Positions 27,329 through 33,951 of a DNA stretch of 64,000 nt are shown here, one piece after another (positions within the stretch are counted from its first letter, which is position 1; each line of letters begins with the position of its first letter). The notes under the pieces are model-generated. The model ran no database searches. It worked only from the letters and a program-made list of their open reading frames with translations, and was not told the DNA's origin. The stretch is from an uncultured Oscillospiraceae bacterium (GTDB taxonomy: Bacteria; Bacillota; Clostridia; Oscillospirales; Acutalibacteraceae). Location of the stretch: the NCBI GenBank assembly GCA_902465155.1, contig CABQLY010000001.1, positions 62,001-126,000 on the forward strand, read 5' to 3'. The translations under genes were made by a program, and so were the position numbers.

Positions 27329-28471
27329 ATGAGGAAAAGAACAATTAAAATTTTGTCTTTCGTGTTGGCAATCGGCGTACTGTTTGCGGCAGCAGTACCG
27401 GCAAGTGCGCTCGATGTTTCTAAACCGGTTTCGGATAATATGCAAACCTGCCCTACAGCGGCGTTGGAATATGCAAAAAATTCGTTTGATAGATTTTTTC
27501 AAGGCTCGCTGGAAAGCGAAGTATTAAGTGATGTGAGCGGAACTGCTTACCTTGGTATGCCGTTTGTACCGTATTTTGTACCGAATGTTGAAGGGGACAT
27601 TCCTGCTTACTATTTCCCAATTATCAACAACGGGCGGTTTGTTGGTACCTTTCGGGTCTATCGGGATATTGCATACACAAATACTGTTTATGTTGGCATT
27701 ATGTCAGAGCTATATGCCGCAGAGTTGAATCAATTGAAAGATTGCTACAACGCCACCGACCCAATTGTAATATATGAGGATAATGGAAATATAATGGCAG
27801 ATATAAACGGGGAAAAGCTTGTAATGTGGGAGGACAGAATGGGCAATAAGCCTTTAATGGATAACGAACTTGCAATAACCGCACAGGTGCAAACCATTCC
27901 GGCTCTTTCCGCAACAACGGTTCGCTCTTTAATGACAAGCATAGGTGTAAGCAGCACACTTTCGGCTGAACCCAACAGCGCAACAGAAAACTATTTAAAC
28001 TTGAGCATTATTGAAACGCAGGGGCAAAACAATTGGTGCGGGGCGTATGTAACCGCCGCAATAATGAGGTATTTAAAGGGCAATACCAAAAGTCCAACGG
28101 CAGCCGGATTAATGTCTTTGTTTTATCGTCGCCCAACGGCAAACGATAAATTTAAAATGGATCAAACCGTTCAATATGCCAAATCAAACGGGTATAACCC
28201 AACAAAATTAACCGGAAGCTTAACCTCTACGCAAGTATTTAATCAAATCGACGCAAGAAAACCAATATACCTTAATGTTCGTAGAAGTCTTGGTGCGGGC
28301 CAATATGCTTACCATGCAATTGTCTTGCGGGGATATAATAAGAGAAGAGATTATTATTCTGTTTGGAATCCGTGGGGAACTAAGTACGAGAATATGGATT
28401 TAAATACAAAAACTTACTTCTGCCCCGGTAAAGGCACTTATTCTTGGTATGCAACAATTTACAATTGGTAA
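27329..28471 (+). CDS. Secreted papain-like cysteine protease (C47/C39-like)
   Basis: Encodes 380 residues from the ATG at 27329, preceded by AAGAGG; it has a signal peptide (about 1-30, ending ASA). A prodomain-like region (about 31-215) precedes the catalytic part. The likely triad is Cys237 in QNNWCGAYVTAAIMRY, His329 in YHAIVLRGY and Asn347 in VWNPWG, the pattern of staphopain-like and C39-like-2 peptidases. No ABC transporter or wall anchor is nearby, so it should be released. It is the only effector-like gene in the cassette, and a GTAACAAAT element like that before the sigma gene lies upstream. Substrate unknown. Confidence 0.8.
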   Translation: MRKRTIKILSFVLAIGVLFAAAVPASALDVSKPVSDNMQTCPTAALEYAKNSFDRFFQGSLESEVLSDVSGTAYLGMPFVPYFVPNVEGDIPAYYFPIINNGRFVGTFRVYRDIAYTNTVYVGIMSELYAAELNQLKDCYNATDPIVIYEDNGNIMADINGEKLVMWEDRMGNKPLMDNELAITAQVQTIPALSATTVRSLMTSIGVSSTLSAEPNSATENYLNLSIIETQGQNNWCGAYVTAAIMRYLKGNTKSPTAAGLMSLFYRRPTANDKFKMDQTVQYAKSNGYNPTKLTGSLTSTQVFNQIDARKPIYLNVRRSLGAGQYAYHAIVLRGYNKRRDYYSVWNPWGTKYENMDLNTKTYFCPGKGTYSWYATIYNW

Positions 28472-28483
28472 TTCTGCGCAAGG

Positions 28484-28602
28484 CGGCCCGGTTATTCGGG
28501 TAAACACCGCCTCGCCCAAAAAGTTTATTTCCCGCGGGGGCCGAATTCCCGCCCCCATACAAAGCCTTAAAAATTAAAGCCTTTAAAAAGCTGCCGCCCC
28601 GG
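28484..28602 (+). repeat. 119-base direct repeat, copy 2 (duplicate of the PFL-family gene end)
   Basis: Ungapped match to 25963-26081 with three differences. It could still encode the last residues of the PFL protein ([20 protein letters not shown] and on to the stop), but no start lies in front. It begins 12 bases after the protease stop codon. Confidence 0.95.
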
Positions 28603-28623
28603 CAACCCCGGGGCGGCAGCTTT
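28589..28623 (+). terminator. Hairpin at the right cassette border
   Basis: A 14-bp perfect stem, AGCTGCCGCCCCGG (28589-28602) with CCGGGGCGGCAGCT (28608-28621), loop CAACC, then TT. The loop is the reverse complement of that at 26082-26086. It would end protease transcription. Confidence 0.7.
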
Positions 28624-28787
28624 GGCGCAAGGGGGGAAAAGGACGGCAGCTGCAGCGCCGGGGTAAGGCTAAAAAACCGTTTGGCTGGCTGCGGCCGGCA
28701 AAATTTTGCGCGGTAAATAACCGGCGCAGGGGCTTAAAAAGGGCAAGGCAAAAAGTCAAAATGCTGCATACTAAATCGTTTTAACCA

Positions 28788-28816
28788 TTTACAATTAAAA
28801 GAATGGGTGGTACAAT
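28788..28816 (+). promoter_or_regulatory. Promoter of the dockerin-SGNH hydrolase gene
   Basis: TTTACA (28788-28793), a 17-bp spacer, then TACAAT (28811-28816) preceded by TGG (extended -10). Confidence 0.8.
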
Positions 28817-28825
28817 TGTACAAAG

Positions 28826-28870
28826 ATTGCAGCCCGTTAGCAATTTTTGGTGCTTTTAACGGTTTGCAAT
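28826..28870 (+). promoter_or_regulatory. Hairpin at the 5' end of the hydrolase mRNA
   Basis: ATTGC (28826-28830) pairs with GCAAT (28866-28870) and CCGTTA (28834-28839) with TAACGG (28857-28862), with a small internal loop between. Starting near the expected first base of the transcript, it may protect the mRNA or affect translation. Confidence 0.45.
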
Positions 28871-28893
28871 AAAGGTTTATTGGGGGAATAGGT

Positions 28894-31209
28894 ATGAAGC
28901 AAACAATTGCCTTTGCGCTTTGCCTTGTTTTGCTGCTTTCGGCGCTGCCCTTTTCGGTTGGGGCCGAAAGCGAAACGCTGCAGCTTACGCAGTGGCAGGC
29001 GCAAACCGAGGTAGCCTCTTGGGTGGGGGTTACAAGCAGCAGCGTTTCGCCCGAGGAGGGTAAAAACAGCCTTAAAATTACAACGGCACAATATCAATTT
29101 GTGTACACGGCGGTGCAGCTAAAGGCCAACGCCAATTACCGGCTGGATTTTTTATACAAGGGCACTACGCCCATAGGCTCGGTTCAATGCTACACGCAAA
29201 AATCGGGCATGAAAAAAGAAAATAATAAAAGCGGCGGCTATTTGCCGGGGCGGGACGAGAACAACACCCTGTACCCCGATTTGGTAACCACCCTTACGGT
29301 AGAAAGCCAAACCGATAACAGCACCTGGAACAAGGGCTTTGCCCTGCTGCAAACCGGGGCCGATACCGAATATTACATTATTTTAAAATTTAACGGTAAA
29401 GCTGCCAACGCCACCGCCGACGAGGTTTATTTGGCCAACGCCGCGCTGTTGGGAATTATGCCCGTTACCGTAAAATATTTAGATGAGGGCGCCCGTTTAA
29501 CAACCGTTGCCGGCACGCCGTTTGCCGAAAGCTATTTAGGCGCCACCACCGAATTTACCGTAGAAAAAGCCCAAAGCGCTGCGGTAACCGTGCAGTACGG
29601 CGGCAAGGCTTTAACCCCGAACGAGAAAGGAATTTACACCGTGAAAAATAACGGCAGCAGTGAGCTTAGTGTTGAAACCTCTAACAACCCGTATTTGCAA
29701 AAGCACGAGGCAGGAAAAACGGTAGACGGAAAAGATTTAACCGCCTACCGCGAGGAGGTACATCAAAGCAGCATTTGGCAGGGCAACACCGTTTATCACG
29801 AATCGGTCATGTTTTACAATTCGTCCGACGGTAGAGTTTCCCTTACCAAAAAGCTGCTTTACCCCATTGAAAAAATTGTTTCGGTGCGCAGCAGCGATTT
29901 AAAAACCAATTATGTTATTGGGGTAGATTTTACAGTAGAAAACGGCAAGCTGGTTTGGCTGCCGGGCGGTAAATGCCCGGTTTACACCGGCCCGCTTACG
30001 GTGCCGCAAAACACGCCGGACGATTATAAAGACCCCGAGCTGGCCGACCACGGCAGCGTTAGCACCGCTAAGTATTACAAAACCGATGACGAAAACGGCC
30101 TTTGCCTGCTTTACGACGCTTACCACGAGCAGCACACCGTTTATGTTAGCTACACGCACCAAAAAACCTGGGCCGAGCTGGATGGCAGCGCCGGGTATAA
30201 CGGCAAAGCGCCCGAGGCGCAGGGCGGCAAGCTGAGCGGCCTTTACCAAAAGCTGCAAAGCGGAAGCCCTTTAAATGTGCTGGTCTACGGCGATTCGGTA
30301 GCAACGGGCTGCTCCTCCTCCGGCGCAAATATGAACTACGATTTGTTTGATACCGATTGCAAGGTGCAGCTGCGCGGCGCGGGCTGGGGCGCCAGGGTTC
30401 CAACTTTTTTTGAGCAGGCTACCGCCCGACTAACCACGCTGTACGGCAAACAAAACAGCGTTACCTACTACAACCTTGCCCGGGGCGGAATGTCCTCCCG
30501 CTGGGGGGCAGAGCATTTGGGCGAGCGGGTGAAAGCCATGAACAGCTACTACGGCAAAACCGTAACGCCCGATGTAATTTATGTGCTTTATTTTAGTAAC
30601 GATACTATGCGCGAAACTGCGCAGTACCGGGCAGATATGAACAGCATTACCGCCCAGCTGCGCACACAGTACCCCAACGCCGCCATTGTGCTGCTTTCGG
30701 GTAAAATGGATAATAAACGCTGCAACATTTACGGCGATATTGCGCACCAGCAGGAAATGGAGCAGGCGTTGGTTGAAATTGCCGCCCAAACCGAAAATTG
30801 CATTACGCTGCCGGCTTTTTCCCAGTGGATTAGCATTACCGGCGCAAAGGATGTTGAGGATTACCTTTCGAACAACATTAACCACGCGAACGATTGGTGG
30901 GCTACTATGACCGCCCAAATGCTGGTGGCGGCTATGCAGCGCCCCGAGGACCGTTATGTACCGGGCGATGTAAACAGCGACGGCAGCGTGAATTTAAAGG
31001 ATGTTGTGCAGCTGGTGCAGCATACGCTGGGCGGCTCCAATACCATAAATTCCCGCGCGGCCGACTGTAACGGCGACGGCACGGTAGACCCAAAAGATGC
31101 CGCCTATTTGGCCCAGCACCTTGCCGGTTACCAAAACCGCCCGCTGCCCGGCACCCCGGCAGCCGAGCCCGTGCGCGAGGTTGAAATTGATGTAGGGGAA
31201 GTAGATTAA
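28894..31209 (+). CDS. Secreted SGNH/GDSL hydrolase with dockerin
   Basis: Encodes 771 residues. A signal peptide (about 1-24) is followed by a carbohydrate-binding-like beta domain (about 28-190), a middle region, an SGNH hydrolase domain (about 455-680) and a dockerin. Block I is VLVYGDSVA with Ser468, block II has NLARGGMSSRWG, block III is LYFSNDTM, and the catalytic His is likely His664 in NINHANDWW. The usual Asp three residues before that His is Asn661, so the enzyme may use a Ser-His dyad. The dockerin (from about Gly691) has two calcium loops, GDVNSDGSVNLKDV and CNGDGTVDPKDAAYL. Such enzymes often remove acetyl groups from plant polysaccharides; the substrate here is not known. It could dock on a cohesin like those at 1506-3903. 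Confidence 0.85.
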   Translation: MKQTIAFALCLVLLLSALPFSVGAESETLQLTQWQAQTEVASWVGVTSSSVSPEEGKNSLKITTAQYQFVYTAVQLKANANYRLDFLYKGTTPIGSVQCYTQKSGMKKENNKSGGYLPGRDENNTLYPDLVTTLTVESQTDNSTWNKGFALLQTGADTEYYIILKFNGKAANATADEVYLANAALLGIMPVTVKYLDEGARLTTVAGTPFAESYLGATTEFTVEKAQSAAVTVQYGGKALTPNEKGIYTVKNNGSSELSVETSNNPYLQKHEAGKTVDGKDLTAYREEVHQSSIWQGNTVYHESVMFYNSSDGRVSLTKKLLYPIEKIVSVRSSDLKTNYVIGVDFTVENGKLVWLPGGKCPVYTGPLTVPQNTPDDYKDPELADHGSVSTAKYYKTDDENGLCLLYDAYHEQHTVYVSYTHQKTWAELDGSAGYNGKAPEAQGGKLSGLYQKLQSGSPLNVLVYGDSVATGCSSSGANMNYDLFDTDCKVQLRGAGWGARVPTFFEQATARLTTLYGKQNSVTYYNLARGGMSSRWGAEHLGERVKAMNSYYGKTVTPDVIYVLYFSNDTMRETAQYRADMNSITAQLRTQYPNAAIVLLSGKMDNKRCNIYGDIAHQQEMEQALVEIAAQTENCITLPAFSQWISITGAKDVEDYLSNNINHANDWWATMTAQMLVAAMQRPEDRYVPGDVNSDGSVNLKDVVQLVQHTLGGSNTINSRAADCNGDGTVDPKDAAYLAQHLAGYQNRPLPGTPAAEPVREVEIDVGEVD

Positions 31210-31250
31210 AAAACAACCCGTTTTTAGCAAAGCTATTTAAAAAATTTTAA

Positions 31251-31281
31251 AGCGCCCGGCCGCCTTGGTCGGGCGCTTTTT
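31251..31281 (+). terminator. Terminator of the hydrolase gene
   Basis: Stem AGCGCCCG (31251-31258) with CGGGCGCT (31270-31277), an 11-base loop, then TTTT. The last bases of the stem and the T-tract are already the first unit of the 22-bp minisatellite. Confidence 0.85.
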
Positions 31282-31385
31282 CGGTGTCCTTTCGGTTCTT
31301 TTTCGGTGTCCTTTCGGTTCTTTTTCGGTGTCCTTTCGGTTCTTTTTCGGTACCCTTTCGGTTCTTTTTCGGTACCCTTTCGGTT
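31276..31385 (+). repeat. 22-bp minisatellite, five perfect-length copies
   Basis: Units start at 31276, 31298, 31320, 31342 and 31364. Units 1-3 are identical. Units 4-5 are identical to each other and differ from the first three by GTGTCC to GTACCC. Each unit holds CTTTTTCGG and CCTTTCGG. Being 22 bases long, it shifts frame each time; open frames across it on both strands are by-products, not genes. Confidence 0.95.
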
Positions 31386-31518
31386 CTTTTTTGCATTATT
31401 TTTTGTTTTTGTTTGGCGTTTTTTGGGGGTGGCTTTTGCCCGGTGGAATAAAACGCTTTTAAAAAGCCTTGGGGTTAACATTTTGTGCGGCCGTTTGCAC
31501 TTTTTAGGCCAAAATTTA

Positions 31519-31547
31519 TTGCAATTATTTATAAATTGTGATAAAAT
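31519..31547 (+). promoter_or_regulatory. Promoter of miaB
   Basis: TTGCAA (31519-31524), a 17-bp spacer, then TAAAAT (31542-31547) preceded by TGA (extended -10). A 5' leader of about 265 bases follows, in which I recognise no riboswitch. Just before the gene AAGGATTAGTT occurs twice, 14 bases apart. Confidence 0.75.
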
Positions 31548-31820
31548 AATTTTATCTGTAGGCAGCAAATAGCTGCCAATGGCTGCAGGAGCCTAAAAGC
31601 CAAAGGCAAAATTTTTGCGGTTTACGGTAAAAAGGGAATTTCAGTTAAAATCCTCTTACGCCGAAGTCGGCAAAAAGCCTGCCAACGGTCGAAAAAGCCC
31701 CAACCGTTAAATCCGTTTTAAAATGTTGGCGGCAGCGGCTTTTAATTTTTAAAAATAGCCAATTTAAGTAAAAGGTTAGATATTTAAAACAGTAAGGATT
31801 AGTTATAAAGGATTAGTTTT

Positions 31821-33251
31821 ATGGAGCAAAAAACACCCCGCCTGTTGGAGCAGGAGGAATATGTTACCCGCGCAGCGGCGCTGTTAAAGCAGCGCTACCA
31901 GGGGCGGCAGCCGCTGGCCGCCGTTCACACCTACGGGTGCCAGCAAAATGTTAGCGACAGCGAGCGCCTAAAGGGGCTGCTTTCGGCTATGGGCTTTGGC
32001 TTTACCGAGGAGGATGAAGCCGCCGATTTAATTTTATTTAACACCTGTGCCGTGCGGGAGCACGCTGAGGACCGCGTATTTGGCAATATTGGCGCGTTAA
32101 AGCACCTAAAGCGGCGCAAGCCGGGGCTGATGATTGGCATTTGCGGCTGCATGGCGCAGCAGCCGGAGGTTGAAAGCCGCATTAAAACCAGCTTTTCGTA
32201 CGTAGATTTATTATTTGGCACCCATGTTGCTTACCGCTTGCCGGAGTTTATTTACCGCCTGCTTACCGAAAAGGCTCGCGTGTTTGAAAATTCTACCGAA
32301 AACGCCGAAATTGTAGAGGGCCAGCCCGTTCGGCGGGACGGCACCTTTAAAGGCTGGCTGCCCATTATGTACGGCTGCAACAACTTTTGCACCTACTGCA
32401 TTGTGCCCTATGTGCGCGGGCGCGAGCGCTCTCGCAATTATTTAGAAATTTTAACCGAGTTTAAACAAATGGTGCAGGCCGGGTTTAAGGATATTACCCT
32501 GCTGGGCCAAAATGTAAACTCCTATTGCAGCGGGCAGCCGGACGAGCAGGGCAACACCGTAAATTTCCCAAAACTGTTAGGCCTGTTAAACGCGGTAGAG
32601 GGCGATTTTAGAATTCGGTTTATGACCTCGCACCCTAAGGATTGCTCGGACGAGCTGCTGCAAACCATGAGCCGCTGCCAAAAGGTGGCCAAGCATTTGC
32701 ACCTGCCGGTGCAGTGCGGGTCAAACGAAATTTTAAAACGCATGAACCGCCGCTACACGGCCGAGCATTACCTTAGCCTGGTGCGCCGCGCGCGGGAGCT
32801 AATGCCCGAAATTACCTTAACCTCAGATATTATAGTCGGGTTCCCCGGCGAGCAGTATCAAGACTTTTTAAAAACCGTAGAGTTGATTCAAACCGTGCGG
32901 TTTCAGCAGCTGTTTACCTTTATTTACTCCCCGCGCCCCGGCACGCCGGCCGCAAGCCTGCCCGACCCCGTTTCCCGCAAGGAAAAGGGCGAGTGGTTTC
33001 GGCAGCTGCTGGCTGCGCAGGAGCAAATTGCAAGGCAAAACGAGCAGGCCCTAAACGGCAAAACCTTTACCCTGCTTTGTGACGATTACGGCCGCAGCGA
33101 GGGCACCATGGCCGGGCACACCAGCGGCAACCTTTGCTTAGAATTTGCGGGCGAGCCCAGCCTGCTGGGGCAGTTTGTAACCGTTTTTGTTACGGTGCAA
33201 AACAGGCAGGTAATGGCTAAGCTTGTAAACCCCCGGCCCCGCACGCCGTAA
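31821..33251 (+). CDS. miaB: tRNA-2-methylthio-N6-dimethylallyladenosine synthase
   Basis: Encodes 476 residues. MiaB is a radical-SAM enzyme with two 4Fe-4S clusters that adds a methylthio group to i6A37 of tRNAs reading UNN codons. The N-terminal UPF0004 domain supplies Cys in YGCQQN, NTCAV and GCMAQ. The radical-SAM motif is CNNFCTYC, followed by VRGRERSR. A C-terminal TRAM domain follows. MiaA, which makes its substrate, is encoded 5.6 kb downstream in the same direction, with mutS and mutL between. Confidence 0.96.
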   Translation: MEQKTPRLLEQEEYVTRAAALLKQRYQGRQPLAAVHTYGCQQNVSDSERLKGLLSAMGFGFTEEDEAADLILFNTCAVREHAEDRVFGNIGALKHLKRRKPGLMIGICGCMAQQPEVESRIKTSFSYVDLLFGTHVAYRLPEFIYRLLTEKARVFENSTENAEIVEGQPVRRDGTFKGWLPIMYGCNNFCTYCIVPYVRGRERSRNYLEILTEFKQMVQAGFKDITLLGQNVNSYCSGQPDEQGNTVNFPKLLGLLNAVEGDFRIRFMTSHPKDCSDELLQTMSRCQKVAKHLHLPVQCGSNEILKRMNRRYTAEHYLSLVRRARELMPEITLTSDIIVGFPGEQYQDFLKTVELIQTVRFQQLFTFIYSPRPGTPAASLPDPVSRKEKGEWFRQLLAAQEQIARQNEQALNGKTFTLLCDDYGRSEGTMAGHTSGNLCLEFAGEPSLLGQFVTVFVTVQNRQVMAKLVNPRPRTP

Positions 33252-33483
33252 AAGCAAAAGGCGGGTTTGTTTTGCAAAAACCAAAAAACACGCCGGTGCG
33301 GACGAATTTTTGGCTTTAAGCCGCAAAATAAACCAGCAAAAACAGCAGTTAAAAATAAATTGTATTCTGCAAACGGCTGTTAGCGCCGCCGGGCAAGCGC
33401 CCTTAAGGGGTGCGGCTGCGGGCGCGTTAACCCGGCGCAAAGTTAAAAACCGGCCGTAGGGCCAAAACGGAGGATCATATTAA

Positions 33484-33885
33484 ATGGAAATTATAGAACT
33501 TGCCCGGCAATTGGGCCAGGCCATTCAACAGCAGGATTGCTTTAAAAAAATTGAGCAGGCTAAAAAGGCCAACGACGCCGACGCCGAGCTGCAAAACCAA
33601 ATTGGGGAATTCAATTTGGCGCGTATGTCGTTAGACCGGGCACTTTCGGAGGACGAGCGGGACGACGAAAAAATTAAATCCTTAAACGAGCAGCTAAAAG
33701 CGGTGTACGAAAAGGTCATGCAAAACCCCTCTATGCAGGCGTACAACGCCGCCCATGCTGAGCTGGAAAGCTTAGTGCAAAAAATTACCACGGTAATTAA
33801 CGGCGCCGCCAACGGCGAGGATCCTTTTACCATTGATGTTGAGGGCTGCACCGGCTCCTGCGCCACCTGCAAGGGCTGCCACTAA
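33484..33885 (+). CDS. YlbF/YmcA-family regulator with Cys-rich tail
   Basis: Encodes 133 residues, mostly helical (about 1-115), with the YlbF-like pattern ELARQLGQAIQQ, AELQNQIGEF and NPSMQAYNAAHAELESLV. The tail ends with CTGSCATCKGCH, four cysteines and a His, which could hold a metal or Fe-S cluster. In Bacillus subtilis YlbF, YmcA and YaaT form a complex with Fe-S clusters that affects RNase Y processing and development. Clostridia often encode such a protein between miaB and mutS, as here. Role in this organism is inferred. Confidence 0.8.
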   Translation: MEIIELARQLGQAIQQQDCFKKIEQAKKANDADAELQNQIGEFNLARMSLDRALSEDERDDEKIKSLNEQLKAVYEKVMQNPSMQAYNAAHAELESLVQKITTVINGAANGEDPFTIDVEGCTGSCATCKGCH

Positions 33886-33951
33886 GCGCAAAATTTAAGG
33901 CCGGCTGGGCCGGCAAGTTGTTTAAAGTTTTACCAAAGGGGGTTCAAAGCA

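Larger units (their letters stand above)
25963..28483. mobile_element. Candidate inserted cassette bounded by direct repeats (one repeat plus unique segment, 2521 bases)
   Basis: Two copies of the PFL-family gene end, in direct orientation, bracket a sigma-factor pseudogene, an anti-sigma-like gene and a secreted protease gene. This is what integration at a gene 3' end or a recombination-made tandem duplication leaves behind: the host gene stays intact and a copy of its end lies at the far border. No integrase, transposase or terminal inverted repeat is present, so the unit could not move by itself. The unique part has a more A-rich, lower-GC look than its neighbours. Origin by transfer is inferred. 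Confidence 0.6.

Noticed and set aside
31233..31572. Open frames on both strands across the 22-bp array, one giving a Lys/Arg/Glu-rich repeat protein
   Set aside because: The unit is not a multiple of three, so long frames arise simply from a stop-free repeat; no start signals are seen.
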